This document shows, piece after piece, positions 37,279 to 49,068 of a stretch of 64,000 bases of DNA. The first letter of the stretch is position 1. Every line of letters starts with the position of its first letter. A model generated the notes under the pieces. That model made no database searches. It worked only from the letters and a program-made list of their open reading frames with translations, and was not told where the DNA came from. The stretch is taken from positions 4,478,001 through 4,542,000 of the forward strand of contig NC_019973.1 of the NCBI RefSeq assembly GCF_000230995.2, written 5' to 3'. The translations under genes were made by a program, and so were the position numbers. This DNA comes from Mesorhizobium australicum WSM2073. Its GTDB lineage: Bacteria > Pseudomonadota > Alphaproteobacteria > Rhizobiales > Rhizobiaceae.

Positions 37279-38943
37279 ATGCGAGTAGGTCTTTACGACA
37301 AACTGGTACGTGCCGGCGCCACAAGGCGCGACATATTGAAGGGCGCGGCCTCGATGGCCGCGATCGCCGCCGCATCCGGCGCCGGACTTGGCGCGCTGAC
37401 GCGCCCGGCTTCCGCCGCAAGCGAACTGCGCTCGAAAATCCTGCAGATCCCCGGGGTTGGCAAAGGCCAGCCGACAGACGCCGACTTTCAGAAGGTCGGC
37501 GAGCTTTGCCTGGAGGCGACCAAGGCCAATGTCAAGGAAGGCGAGTTCGCCGGCGTCGAGCTCACCTTCATGGGCCTCAACAACCAGAACCTGCACAATG
37601 TGCTGTTCCGTGGTTTCCTGAAGCCATGGGAGACCTATACCGGCGCCAAGATCAGCTGGATCGACCTGGCGCAGGCCGACTACAACGCCCGCCTGCAGCA
37701 GTCGATCGCCACCGGCACCGTCGACTTCGACATCATCGAGATGGGCGCGCCGTTCGAGGGCGACGTCTGCGGCAAGGGTCTGACTTCGGAGATGCCCGAC
37801 TGGGTCAAGAAGCAGATCGACTTCGACGATCTCGTCAACTACCTCAAGCCGCCCGTCGGCACATGGGATGGCAAGCAGTACCGGGTCACCATCGACGGCG
37901 ACGCGCACAATTTCAACTACCGCACCGACGTGTTTGCCGATGCCGACCTCGCCAAGCAGTGGAAGGATGGCGGGGCGACGAGCGAATGGGGCGTGCCTAA
38001 GACCTGGCAAGAGGTTCAGGCCGTGACCAAGTTCCTCAAGGGCAAGAAGTTCAAGGGCCAGGATGTCTACGGCTACCTCGACGCGCCCAAGCCCTGGGGC
38101 GGGTTCGGCTTCTACTTCCTAGGCAGCCGTGCCACCGCCTACGCCAAGCATCCCGACGACAAGGCCTGGCTGTTCGACGCCGACACGATGAAGCCACGCA
38201 TCAACAATCCGGCCTGGGTACGCGCCATCCAGGACGTCATCGACGCCCTGCCGTCGGAGCCGGCCGACCAGATCAATGCCGACCCGAACACCACCGCCTT
38301 CCAGCAGTTCCTGGCCGGCACCGGCTCGATGATCCCCTGGTGGGGCGACGTCGGCTCGAACGTCAAGACCAATGACAGCTCGGTCATCGGCGATGTCACC
38401 GGCTTCTCGATCCTGCCGGGCTCCGACGATGTCTACAACTCCAAGACCGGCAAGTGGGAGAAGCTCGCCAGCGGCCCGAACTATTCGCCCAACTGCGCCT
38501 ATCTCGGCTGGGGCGTCTATGTCATGGCCCGCGTCGATAGCGACGAAAAGAAGAAGAAGGCGGCATGGTCGGCTGCCGCCCATCTCGGCGGCAAGGACCT
38601 GTCGATCTGGACGGCGATGTATCCGTCGGGCTTCCAGCCCTACCGCAATTCGCACTTCGACATTCCGGAGTGGGTGGCGGCCGGCTACGACGAGGCGTTC
38701 ATCACCTCATACCTGAAGTCGGAAGGCGACAGCTACAACCATCCCAACGCGGCGATCGAGCCGCGCATCCCCGGCATCTTCCAGTATTACAGCGCCGCCG
38801 AGGATATCCTGGCCAACACCTTCGCCGGCAAGATGAAGGCGCAGGAAGGCGCCGATGCCATCGCAGCCGCCTGGGAGAAGCTGACCGACCAGATCGGCCG
38901 CGACAAGCAGATCAAGCTCTACAAGGCCTCGCTCGGCATGTAG
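37279..38943 (+). CDS. Tat-exported CUT1 solute-binding protein (large)
   Basis: 554 residues, longer than the usual 400-430 of family 1 binding proteins. The N-terminus has a twin-arginine signal, TRRDILKGAAS at residues 15-25, with a hydrophobic stretch to about residue 47 (RPASA). The mature part contains DFDIIEMGAPFEGDVCGKG and NFNYRTDVFADADLAKQW, typical of extracellular sugar-binding proteins. Tat export suggests folding before export. Ribosome-binding site GGGAGGAAA. Two permease genes follow on the same strand. The bound solute is unknown. Confidence 0.9.
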   Translation: MRVGLYDKLVRAGATRRDILKGAASMAAIAAASGAGLGALTRPASAASELRSKILQIPGVGKGQPTDADFQKVGELCLEATKANVKEGEFAGVELTFMGLNNQNLHNVLFRGFLKPWETYTGAKISWIDLAQADYNARLQQSIATGTVDFDIIEMGAPFEGDVCGKGLTSEMPDWVKKQIDFDDLVNYLKPPVGTWDGKQYRVTIDGDAHNFNYRTDVFADADLAKQWKDGGATSEWGVPKTWQEVQAVTKFLKGKKFKGQDVYGYLDAPKPWGGFGFYFLGSRATAYAKHPDDKAWLFDADTMKPRINNPAWVRAIQDVIDALPSEPADQINADPNTTAFQQFLAGTGSMIPWWGDVGSNVKTNDSSVIGDVTGFSILPGSDDVYNSKTGKWEKLASGPNYSPNCAYLGWGVYVMARVDSDEKKKKAAWSAAAHLGGKDLSIWTAMYPSGFQPYRNSHFDIPEWVAAGYDEAFITSYLKSEGDSYNHPNAAIEPRIPGIFQYYSAAEDILANTFAGKMKAQEGADAIAAAWEKLTDQIGRDKQIKLYKASLGM

Positions 38944-39011
38944 GCTGCCCTATAAACCGTGGTCCGGCGGCAACGCCGGGCCACAGCTTCCCTTCCAAAC
39001 GGGCGAGATTT

Positions 39012-40133
39012 GTGACTGACCAGACTTCGACCGCGACCCAGTGGCCGGCAGACGCCGCCCCCTATGATCTGATCCCGCCGGGCCGCAGGCGTCTGGGCTG
39101 GGCGCTGATGGCGATTGCCACGCTCGGCCTGCTGGCGACGATCGTGGTGCAGATCCTCTACAAGACCGAGGTCGATACGATCGGCTTCGAGACATGGCGG
39201 CCCGTGGTCTACGCCTATGTGCTGTGGGGTGTGGCGATCGGCATCGGCCAGGTTCTGACACGCGGCGAGGACGGCCAGCGCGCGCTGTTCCTGCTGCCGG
39301 CCCTTTTGTTCACCATTGCGATGGTGATCTTCCCGACCCTGTTCGGCTTCTACATCGCGCTGACCGATTGGAACCTCTCCTCCTTCAGCGGCCGCAGGTT
39401 CAACGGGCTCGACAACTTCTGGCAGATGCTCGCCGACCCCTACTACCGCAACGCCCTGTTCAACATGGTGCTCTATGTGCTGGCGGTGCTGGTCGAATAT
39501 GTCATCGCCTTTGGCCTGGCACTGCTCCTCAACGCGCAGATCCGGGCTCGAAAGTTCTTCCGGGTGGTGTTCCTGATGCCGCTCATGCTGTCGCCGGTCG
39601 CGGTGTCGTGGATGATCGGCAAGTCGCTGATGGAATACCGCTTTGGACCGGCAGCCACGCTGGCGCGCCATCTCGGCTGGGAAGACCCGGCCTTCTTCTC
39701 GAACCCGATCACCGCCCGCATCTCGATCATGCTGCTGGACGCCTGGACCTTCATCCCGTTCATGATGATCATGCTGCTGGCGGGACTGCAGGCGATGTCG
39801 CGCGAGGTGCTGGAGGCGGCACGGGTCGACGGCGCCACGGCCTGGCAAACCTTCTGGCAGGTCACTTTCCCGCTGATGCTGCCGGTGTCGGTGACGGCGG
39901 TGATCCTGCGCATCATCTTCAAGCTGAAGCTTGCCGACATCATCATCACGGTTACCTCGGGCGGTCCGGGCGGCGCCACCGATTCGGTCTCGAGCTTCAT
40001 CTACCGCGAATACCGCGACCGCTCGAATGTTGGCTATGGCACCATGCTGGCGATGGTCTATCTCGTCATCATCGTGGTGTTCGTGACCTGGCTGTTGAAG
40101 TTCGCCAGCCGTTTCGTGCGCAATGTGAATTAG
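39012..40133 (+). CDS. CUT1 sugar permease, first subunit
   Basis: 373 residues. Two extra N-terminal hydrophobic helices (WALMAIATLGLLATIVVQILY; VVYAYVLWGVAIGIGQVL) come before the usual six-helix MalF-like core; the EAA loop is EAARVDGATAWQTFWQVTFP. GTG at 39012 is the start, preceded by GGGCGAG. The extra helices and the large binding protein suggest an uncommon CUT1 subgroup. Six bases separate it from the second permease. Confidence 0.9.
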   Translation: MTDQTSTATQWPADAAPYDLIPPGRRRLGWALMAIATLGLLATIVVQILYKTEVDTIGFETWRPVVYAYVLWGVAIGIGQVLTRGEDGQRALFLLPALLFTIAMVIFPTLFGFYIALTDWNLSSFSGRRFNGLDNFWQMLADPYYRNALFNMVLYVLAVLVEYVIAFGLALLLNAQIRARKFFRVVFLMPLMLSPVAVSWMIGKSLMEYRFGPAATLARHLGWEDPAFFSNPITARISIMLLDAWTFIPFMMIMLLAGLQAMSREVLEAARVDGATAWQTFWQVTFPLMLPVSVTAVILRIIFKLKLADIIITVTSGGPGGATDSVSSFIYREYRDRSNVGYGTMLAMVYLVIIVVFVTWLLKFASRFVRNVN

Positions 40134-40139
40134 GTAGAG

Positions 40140-41057
40140 ATGAGCGTTCAGACCACCGACTACGTCGCATCCGAAATCCGCTCGCCGGCGAGCTTCCTCG
40201 CCAGCCGCGTCTTCATCTATGGTGCGCTCGCCTGCTGGGGCTTCATCTGCCTGTTTCCGATCTATTGGACCATCACCACATCCTTCAAGACGGCGGTGGA
40301 TGTCACCCAGGGCCACCTGATCCCGTTCGTCGACTTCCAGCCGGATTGGAAAGGCTGGCGATCGCTCGGCCTGTCGCCGGACTCGATCTTGCAGACATCG
40401 ACGGTGCGCGACGAATTCCTCAAGCGCTTCATGAATTCCGTCATCACCTCGGTTGGCGCGTCGAGCCTGGCGATCATCATCGGCAGCCTCGCCGCCTATG
40501 GCCTGACCCGCTACCGCTACCATTTCGCCTGGTTCAAGAACGAGGACATCTCCTTCTTCTTCCTGTCGCAGCTCATCCTGCCGCCGGTGGTGCTGGCCCT
40601 GCCCTTCCTGGTGCTCTACCGTGAAGTCGGATTGCTCGATACCCGCGTCGGGCTGATCCTGCTCTACACGCTGATGGTGCTGCCGATCGTCATCTGGATC
40701 ATGCGCGACCAGTTCAATTCCATCCCCGTCGAACTCGAGGAAGCAGCCCTCGTCGACGGCCTGTCGATCTGGGGCGCCTTTTTCCGTATCGTCATGCCGA
40801 TCGCGCTGCCGGGCATGGTGGCCGCCTTCATCCTGGCGATGGTGCTGTGCTGGAACGAGTACTTCTTCGCCGCCCTTTTGACCTCGACGGACGCCAAGAC
40901 TATTCCCGTCATGGTCGCCAGCCAGACGGGCTCGCAAGGCATCAACTGGTGGTCGATGGCGGCGCTTGCCACGGCCGCGATCGCGCCGCTTGCCGTCATC
41001 GGCATCGCCCTGGAGCGCTACCTGATCATGGGCATGACCGCTGGCGCGGTGAAGTGA
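40140..41057 (+). CDS. CUT1 sugar permease, second subunit
   Basis: 305-residue MalG-like permease with six helices and the EAA loop EAALVDGLSIWGAFFRIVMP. It pairs with the preceding permease to form the membrane channel energised by the UgpC-like ATPase. After its stop, a 45-base gap leads to the convergent creatininase-like gene. Confidence 0.92.
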   Translation: MSVQTTDYVASEIRSPASFLASRVFIYGALACWGFICLFPIYWTITTSFKTAVDVTQGHLIPFVDFQPDWKGWRSLGLSPDSILQTSTVRDEFLKRFMNSVITSVGASSLAIIIGSLAAYGLTRYRYHFAWFKNEDISFFFLSQLILPPVVLALPFLVLYREVGLLDTRVGLILLYTLMVLPIVIWIMRDQFNSIPVELEEAALVDGLSIWGAFFRIVMPIALPGMVAAFILAMVLCWNEYFFAALLTSTDAKTIPVMVASQTGSQGINWWSMAALATAAIAPLAVIGIALERYLIMGMTAGAVK

Positions 41058-41102
41058 CCGGGCGTCTTCACCTCCCCTCGGTCGGAGAAAGGTCGCGCTA
41101 AT

Positions 41103-41846
41103 CTAAGCCTTCAGGATCGCGCGCAGATGATCCATGATCATGGCGACGCCCTTCTGTCCAAGTGCTGCCGAGGCTTCCGCCGCAGTTGCCGTATACCAGC
41201 TTTTGTTGTCCGCGAAATGCGCGGCGTCCACCGCTTCCGGGCATAGCGCCAGCATCAGCGATGTCTCGCCGATGCCGGCATGGTCGAACGGATATTTGCC
41301 GTTCATGGCGGCCGGCATCAGCGGATGCACCTGCACCCAGTTGAAGAAGTTTTCGCCCTCGGCATGTCCGGCGTAGTAGTCGGCCATTGTCTCGGAGCCC
41401 CACCAGCCCTCGCCGCGCTGCTTCTCGAGGAAGCGGAAGATCGCCTGTCTGCCTGCTGTCTTGAAGGCGAGATCCGTCGGCATGCCGGCAGCGAAATTCT
41501 CGGTCTGGTGATGAATGATGGCGTGGATGTTGCGGAACCCAATGCGCAGCAGGCTGTAGAACAGCGCCTCGCCGAATGGCGCCAGTTGATTGCCGCCGAC
41601 CTGGACGGAGCCGCTGCCTTCCGGCGGTGCCACCGCGTAACTCGCCGCGCCATAGTAGAAGGGCGGCAGGATGACGACATCGCTCTCTTTTTCGAACAGC
41701 TCCAGCGTCTTGATGACTGCCAGCGTATCCATGCCGACGGCCATGTGCTCGCCATGGTATTCCAGCACGCCGAGCGGCAGCGCGACCGGCCAATTCTGGG
41801 CGATTGCCTTTCGGATCTGGTGCGGCAGCATCAGTTCATAGCGCAT
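41103..41846 (-). CDS. Creatininase-family hydrolase
   Basis: 247 residues of the creatininase fold (metal-dependent amidohydrolase; the family also holds ArfB and MftE). The metal-site motifs are LPLGVLEYHGEHMAVGMDT near residue 25-40 and HAGIGETSLMLAL in the C-terminal half. The middle YGAASYAVAPPEGSGSV differs from creatininase proper, so the substrate is open. It lies 3 bases after the end of the SIS gene and should be co-transcribed with it. In a sugar locus an amide- or lactam-cleaving enzyme suggests an N-linked or amide-bearing substrate (inference). Confidence 0.8.
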   Translation of the reverse strand: MRYELMLPHQIRKAIAQNWPVALPLGVLEYHGEHMAVGMDTLAVIKTLELFEKESDVVILPPFYYGAASYAVAPPEGSGSVQVGGNQLAPFGEALFYSLLRIGFRNIHAIIHHQTENFAAGMPTDLAFKTAGRQAIFRFLEKQRGEGWWGSETMADYYAGHAEGENFFNWVQVHPLMPAAMNGKYPFDHAGIGETSLMLALCPEAVDAAHFADNKSWYTATAAEASAALGQKGVAMIMDHLRAILKA

Positions 41847-41849
41847 GAT

Positions 41850-42416
41850 CTATTCCATGTTGGTGTGGCGCGCGCGCATGGCTTCCGGCGACGCCGCGGT
41901 CATCTCCCTGAGTTTCAGCACCATGATCTCGAACAGCACGAACAACGCGCCCTCGAACACCGAGCCCATCGGCAGCACCGACGTCTTTTGCGGCCCCTGG
42001 TCGTCGGCCATGGTCTGCGCCGGGATCAGCAGCGTCAAATCGGCCAGCCCTGCGGCGCTGCCGCCTGCCTGGGCGGTCAGGAGCAGTACGGTGGCGCCTG
42101 CCTCGCGCGCGATGCGCATCAGGGTGAGTACGGTCGAGGTTTCGCCGGGTCCGGAACTGACAAGCAGGACATTGCCCTGCCCTACAGGCGGGGTGGTCAT
42201 GTCGCCGACGACCGAAACCGGCAGGCCCAGATGATAGAGCCGCATGGCGAAGCCCTTCACCTGCAAGGCCTCGCGGCCGCAGCCAAAGACGACGATCTGT
42301 CTGGCACCGACCAGCATCCCACAGGCGGCGTCGATCCGATCGCCATCGACGCGCGCCAGCACCGCGCCAAGCTCGTCGAGCGCGGTCTTGAACATCTCCG
42401 AGCTGGAGTTGCTCAC
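41850..42416 (-). CDS. SIS-domain sugar isomerase, 6-phospho-3-hexuloisomerase-like
   Basis: 188 residues, only one SIS domain and no helix-turn-helix, so not an RpiR regulator. VVFGCGREALQVKGFAMRLYHLG, then VVGDMTTPPVGQGNVLLVSSGPGETSTV, follow the 6-phospho-3-hexuloisomerase (PHI/HxlB) pattern closely. PHI interconverts 3-hexulose 6-phosphate and fructose 6-phosphate; the partner hexulose-phosphate synthase is absent. The GTG at 42416 is a guess; ATG at 42395 (MFKTALDELG) or a TTG at 42458 are possible. Confidence 0.8.
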   Translation of the reverse strand: MSNSSSEMFKTALDELGAVLARVDGDRIDAACGMLVGARQIVVFGCGREALQVKGFAMRLYHLGLPVSVVGDMTTPPVGQGNVLLVSSGPGETSTVLTLMRIAREAGATVLLLTAQAGGSAAGLADLTLLIPAQTMADDQGPQKTSVLPMGSVFEGALFVLFEIMVLKLREMTAASPEAMRARHTNME

Positions 42417-42572
42417 GGCCGCGCCGCCTGCGCGCCGGCAATCCAATTGAATTGGCAATTCCTGATCACGCTTTTCCCCGGAACAGCTTGATTTCGTTCA
42501 TGCTAGCAACCGGGAAAATGCGTGTCCAACGCTCAGCGGCGCTTTTGCCAAGCCACGAGCGTGATAGTGTCA

Positions 42573-42581
42573 TGTCAGACA
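42573..42581. promoter_or_regulatory. Possible GntR/FadR-type operator
   Basis: TGTC-A-GACA, a perfect 9-base palindrome 25 bases before the aldo/keto reductase ATG. FadR-subfamily GntR regulators often bind TTGTC-N-GACAA-like sites. No GntR gene is present in the window, so this is tentative. Confidence 0.3.
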
Positions 42582-42605
42582 AATCAATCCGGGAAATTTC
42601 AGGAC

Positions 42606-43628
42606 ATGAAGACACGGCATTTCGACCGCATCGGCAATGGCGGCATCACCTTCACGGAGCTGGGCTTTGGTACGGCGCCGCTCGGCAATCTTTACCGCGC
42701 CGTCTCCGACGAGGATGCCAATGCGACGCTGGAGGCCGCCTGGGCGACCGGCTGCCGCTATTATGACACCGCGCCCCTCTATGGGCTCGGACTGTCGGAA
42801 ACGCGCCTCAACCCGTTCCTGCGGTCCAGGAAGCGCGATGACTACGTGCTGTCGAGCAAGGTCGGCCGCATCATGCGCGCCTGCCCGCCAGAAGAGCGCA
42901 CCGGCATCGGCAAGTTCTTCGACACGCCGTCGCGCAAGGAGGTCTACGATTACAGCTATGACGGCGTCATGCGCTCGTTCGAGGCCTCGCTGGAGCGGCT
43001 TGGCGTCGACCGCATCGATATCCTGTTCGTGCACGATGTCGATATCTTCACCCACGGCAGCAAGGAGGCGTCCGACCGGCGCATCGAAGAGTTCATGCGC
43101 TCGGGCTATTATGGCCTGCTCGCCTTGCGCGACCAGGGCGTCATCAAGGCGTTCGGTGGCGGCATCAACGAATGGCAGGTGGCCCAGACCCTGGCCGAGC
43201 GCGGCGATTTCGACCTGTTCCTGCTTGCCGGGCGCTATACGCTGCTGGAACAGGAGGCGCTGACATCGTTCCTGCCTCTTTGCCAGAAACGCGGCATCGG
43301 CATCGTTCTCGGCGGCCCGTACAATTCCGGCATCCTGGCCACCGGACCGAAGCCCGGCGCTTACTACAATTATTCCGAGGCGCCGCAGGATGTGCTCGAT
43401 CGTGTGGCGCGCATCGAGGCCGTCTGCAAGCGCCATGGGGTCAGGTTGATCGAAGCCGCCCTGCAGTTCCCGCTGTTGCACCCGTCGGTGGTTTCGGTCA
43501 TCCCCGGCGGTCAGCGGCCTGAAGAGGTCGAGAGCAACCGCTCGCTCCTGGACGCGAAACTCCCTGCAGCGCTCTGGGCTGACCTCAAGAACGAAGGCCT
43601 CATGCGCGCCGACGCCCCGACAGCTTGA
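42606..43628 (+). CDS. Aldo/keto reductase, aldose-1-dehydrogenase-like
   Basis: 340-residue NAD(P)-dependent enzyme. YYDTAPLYGLGLSETRL carries the catalytic Asp and Tyr, YVLSSKVGR the Lys, and DILFVHDVDIF the His. It belongs to the D-threo-aldose 1-dehydrogenase / L-fucose dehydrogenase branch, which oxidises aldoses to lactones. Together with the FucU-like mutarotase this points to an aldose substrate. The ATG at 42606 is used. It ends in a strong bidirectional terminator shared with hup. Confidence 0.87.
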   Translation: MKTRHFDRIGNGGITFTELGFGTAPLGNLYRAVSDEDANATLEAAWATGCRYYDTAPLYGLGLSETRLNPFLRSRKRDDYVLSSKVGRIMRACPPEERTGIGKFFDTPSRKEVYDYSYDGVMRSFEASLERLGVDRIDILFVHDVDIFTHGSKEASDRRIEEFMRSGYYGLLALRDQGVIKAFGGGINEWQVAQTLAERGDFDLFLLAGRYTLLEQEALTSFLPLCQKRGIGIVLGGPYNSGILATGPKPGAYYNYSEAPQDVLDRVARIEAVCKRHGVRLIEAALQFPLLHPSVVSVIPGGQRPEEVESNRSLLDAKLPAALWADLKNEGLMRADAPTA

Positions 43629-43661
43629 GGAGCTACCGTCCGGCCCAATACGCCGAAAAAG

Positions 43662-43685
43662 AAAAGCCGGGCAAGCCCGGCTTTT
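43662..43685. terminator. Bidirectional terminator between AKR and hup
   Basis: AAAAGCCGGGC / GCCCGGCTTTT, an 11-base perfect stem with a 2-base nominal loop, followed on the plus strand by a T-run (GGTTTTTTTC). Read backwards, it also gives T-tails for hup. Confidence 0.85.
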
Positions 43686-43713
43686 CTGGTTTTTTTCAAA
43701 AATAAAAACGCGC

Positions 43714-43986
43714 TTAGTTGACGGCGTCCTTGAGACCTTTGCCGGCCGAGAACTTCGGCACGGTGCGCGCCGGGATCTTCACTTCGGCGCCGGTCTGCGG
43801 GTTGCGGCCGGTGGATGCGGCGCGCTTTGACACGGTGAAATTGCCAAAGCCGACAAGCCGGACATCGCCGCCCTTCTTCAGTTCGCCGGAGATGACAGAA
43901 AACACTGCATCGACCGCAGACTGCGCGTCACCCTTCGAAATGCTCGCGGCGTCGGCGACAGCGGACACCAGTTCGTTCTTGTTCAT
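43714..43986 (-). CDS. hup: DNA-binding protein HU
   Basis: 90-residue histone-like protein: MNKNELVSAVADAA, the dimer core, the DNA-gripping arm (GRNPQTGAEVKIPARTVPKF with the intercalating Pro) and the C-terminal GKGLKDAVN. It bends and compacts DNA. It lies downstream of lon, a conserved alphaproteobacterial order. ATG at 43986 is the family start. The lon terminator separates the two transcripts. Confidence 0.95.
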   Translation of the reverse strand: MNKNELVSAVADAASISKGDAQSAVDAVFSVISGELKKGGDVRLVGFGNFTVSKRAASTGRNPQTGAEVKIPARTVPKFSAGKGLKDAVN

Positions 43987-44128
43987 AAAAATTCCCTTCC
44001 ATGAGAACACCGGAACTCACGACTCATCCGGCAGGAAACGGACTTTAGAAAGAAGCGTTCCCGCAACCAAGTCGAAAAGGCAGGAAAAAAGCGGAAAAAG
44101 CCCGGAATTCCGGGGTTTTTCACATGAA

Positions 44129-44153
44129 AAAGCCGGGCGCGAGGCCCGGCTTT
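44129..44153 (-). terminator. lon terminator
   Basis: AAAGCCGGGC / GCCCGGCTTT, 10-base arms with a 5-base loop, then TTCATG on the minus strand, 30 bases past the lon stop. A second small palindrome (CCCGGAATTCCGGG, 44101-44114) follows further on. Confidence 0.8.
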
Positions 44154-44182
44154 CTGTTTGTGCGCTGCAACCTTAGAAAAAA

Positions 44183-46594
<2,412 letters not shown>

Positions 46595-46817
46595 TGTCCA
46601 ACCTTTCATGTCGCGGCCACCATCAGGCCAACCGCGAATCTCATATTAACGACCGGGGATCGTTCCGCCTACCACCGTTTATGACGGGAGTTTTACAGCA
46701 CAGAAATCGGGCACCTCGGCCTTCTCGTGTTAGGTGGAGGCAGGCAGGGCAAAGATCAAGAGTTAACATCGTCCCCAATCCACTCCATCGCGACGCTGTG
46801 CGGGTTCCTCACAGCAA

Positions 46818-46840
46818 AACGGCGCCGCAGGGGCGCCGTT
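46818..46840 (-). terminator. clpX terminator
   Basis: AACGGCGCC / GGCGCCGTT, 9-base arms with a 5-base loop and TTTTGC following on the minus strand, about 30 bases past the clpX stop codon. Confidence 0.8.
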
Positions 46841-46868
46841 CCATAAAAATATAGGGCCAAGTGCCATA

Positions 46869-48143
46869 TCAGGCGCTGACATTGCCCTTCTTTTCCTTCT
46901 GTTCGGAATAGATGTAGAGCGGCCGGGCGCTGCCGGTCACCACCTCTTCCGAAATCACAACCTCGCGCACGCCTTCGAGCGCCGGCAGTTCGAACATCGT
47001 GTCGAGCAGGATCGCTTCCATGATCGAACGCAGGCCGCGCGCACCGGTCTTGCGCTCGATGGCGCGCTTGGCGATCGCCGAAAGCGCGTTCTCGTGGAAG
47101 GTCAGATCGACATTTTCCATCTCGAACAGGCGCTGGTACTGCTTGACCAGCGCATTCTTCGGCTCGGTCAGGATCTGGATCAGTGCCGGCTCGTCGAGAT
47201 CCTCCAGCGTCGCCAGGACCGGCAGACGGCCGACGAACTCCGGAATGAGGCCGAACTTCAACAGATCCTCGGGCTCGACCAGGCGGAAAACATCACCCGT
47301 GCGGCGATCCTCCGGCGAGGCGACGACAGCTCCGAAGCCGATCGAGGTTTTCCTGCCGCGATCCGAAATAATCTTGTCCAGCCCGGCGAAGGCGCCGCCG
47401 CAGATGAACAGGATGTTGGCGGTGTCGACCTGCAGGAACTCCTGCTGCGGGTGCTTGCGGCCGCCCTGCGGCGGCACGGAGGCGACCGTGCCTTCCATGA
47501 TCTTGAGCAGCGCCTGCTGAACGCCCTCGCCCGACACGTCGCGGGTGATCGAGGGATTGTCGGACTTGCGTGAAATCTTGTCGATCTCGTCGATGTAGAC
47601 GATGCCGCGCTGGGCGCGCTCGACATTGTAGTCGGCCGACTGCAACAGCTTCAGGATGATGTTCTCGACGTCCTCGCCGACGTAACCGGCCTCGGTCAGC
47701 GTCGTGGCGTCGGCCATGGTGAAGGGTACGTCGATGATGCGGGCCAGCGTCTGTGCCAGCAGCGTCTTGCCGCAGCCGGTCGGGCCGATCAGCAGGATGT
47801 TGGACTTGGCCAGCTCGACATCGTTGTTCTTGCCGGCGTGCGCGAGGCGCTTGTAGTGGTTGTGGACGGCCACCGACAGCACGCGCTTGGCGTAGGGCTG
47901 GCCGATGACATAGTCGTCGAGAACCTTGAGGATCTCCTGCGGGGTTGGCACGCCCTCGCGCGACTTCACCATCGAGGTCTTGTTCTCCTCGCGGATGATA
48001 TCCATGCACAGCTCGACGCACTCGTCGCAGATGAACACCGTCGGACCGGCGATCAGCTTGCGCACCTCGTGCTGGCTCTTGCCGCAAAACGAGCAATAAA
48101 GCGTGTTCTTGGAATCACCGCTGTTGTTGCCGACCTTGCTCAT
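46869..48143 (-). CDS. clpX: ClpXP unfoldase subunit ClpX
   Basis: 424-residue AAA+ unfoldase that feeds substrates to ClpP. The N-terminal zinc finger is [10 protein letters not shown]...[10 protein letters not shown]. The AAA+ core has Walker [10 protein letters not shown], pore loop GYVGED, Walker [10 protein letters not shown] and sensor regions; a C-terminal IGF-like loop contacts ClpP. It lies 295 bases downstream of clpP, so it may have its own promoter. ATG at 48143 (MSKVGNNSG). Confidence 0.97.
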   Translation of the reverse strand: MSKVGNNSGDSKNTLYCSFCGKSQHEVRKLIAGPTVFICDECVELCMDIIREENKTSMVKSREGVPTPQEILKVLDDYVIGQPYAKRVLSVAVHNHYKRLAHAGKNNDVELAKSNILLIGPTGCGKTLLAQTLARIIDVPFTMADATTLTEAGYVGEDVENIILKLLQSADYNVERAQRGIVYIDEIDKISRKSDNPSITRDVSGEGVQQALLKIMEGTVASVPPQGGRKHPQQEFLQVDTANILFICGGAFAGLDKIISDRGRKTSIGFGAVVASPEDRRTGDVFRLVEPEDLLKFGLIPEFVGRLPVLATLEDLDEPALIQILTEPKNALVKQYQRLFEMENVDLTFHENALSAIAKRAIERKTGARGLRSIMEAILLDTMFELPALEGVREVVISEEVVTGSARPLYIYSEQKEKKGNVSA

Positions 48144-48438
48144 TTTCATGTCCTTTCATGGCCGCCCGCCGATGGTCTGGCTGAAAGGGCGCATACTCTA
48201 TTTATCGCGGGAATCCGCCGCCGCCAGTCTTCCGGCTCCCGCAACGTATTCCGTACGAAACACAAATCAGAAAACGTGGCAATGATTCGCAGCTTCCCCA
48301 CGCAAAGCTAAGCCGTCGAAAATCAACATAGCCTTAACGTAGGCAATCCCGACCTCCGAGGGAACAGCCAATTGTGGCCGAAATGACGCAAGACACGCCA
48401 AAAGCGCGTGATGGTGCCATCCAACTGCCAACTAGCCT

Positions 48439-49068
48439 TTATGCCAACGCTCCCTCGGCCGCCTCGCGCGACGAAATGACCTTGTCGATCAGGCCAAAAT
48501 CCTTGGCCTCGTCGGCGGTCATGAAATGGTCGCGGTCGAGCGTCTTCTCGATGTCCTCATAGCTCTTGCCGGTGTGCTTGACATAGACCTCGTTGAGGCG
48601 ACGCTTCAGCTTGATGATGTCCTGGGCGTGACGCTCGATATCGGACGCCTGCCCCTGGAAGCCGCCGGACGGCTGGTGAACCATGATACGGGCGTTGGGC
48701 GTGGCGAAACGCATGTCCTTGTGGCCGGCGGTCAGCAGCAGCGAGCCCATCGAGGCCGCCTGGCCGATGCACAGCGTCGACACGGCCGGTTTGATGAACT
48801 GCATGGTGTCGTAGATCGCCATGCCCGAGGTGACGACGCCGCCCGGCGAATTGATGTAGAGGTTGATTTCCTTCTTCGGGTTCTCCGCTTCGAGGAACAG
48901 GAGCTGCGCGCAGACCAGCGTCGCCATGCCGTCCTCGACCGGACCGGTGATGAAAATGATGCGCTCCTTGAGGAGGCGCGAGAAAATGTCGTAGGCCCGC
49001 TCGCCGCGATTGGTCTGTTCGACCACCATCGGAACGAGGTTCATGTAGGTTTCGACGGGATTCTTCAT
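48439..49068 (-). CDS. clpP: ClpP protease subunit
   Basis: 209-residue serine peptidase forming the double ring of ClpXP/ClpAP. The catalytic Ser is in [11 protein letters not shown], the His in [10 protein letters not shown], and the Asp in [30 protein letters not shown] is conserved. The short N-terminal propeptide ([22 protein letters not shown]) is typical of alphaproteobacterial ClpP. Confidence 0.97.
   Translation of the reverse strand: MKNPVETYMNLVPMVVEQTNRGERAYDIFSRLLKERIIFITGPVEDGMATLVCAQLLFLEAENPKKEINLYINSPGGVVTSGMAIYDTMQFIKPAVSTLCIGQAASMGSLLLTAGHKDMRFATPNARIMVHQPSGGFQGQASDIERHAQDIIKLKRRLNEVYVKHTGKSYEDIEKTLDRDHFMTADEAKDFGLIDKVISSREAAEGALA

Noticed and set aside
38919..40937. 672-codon minus-strand frame opposite the two CUT1 permeases
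   Set aside because: Antisense shadow of two membrane proteins; low-complexity Glu/His/Arg content.
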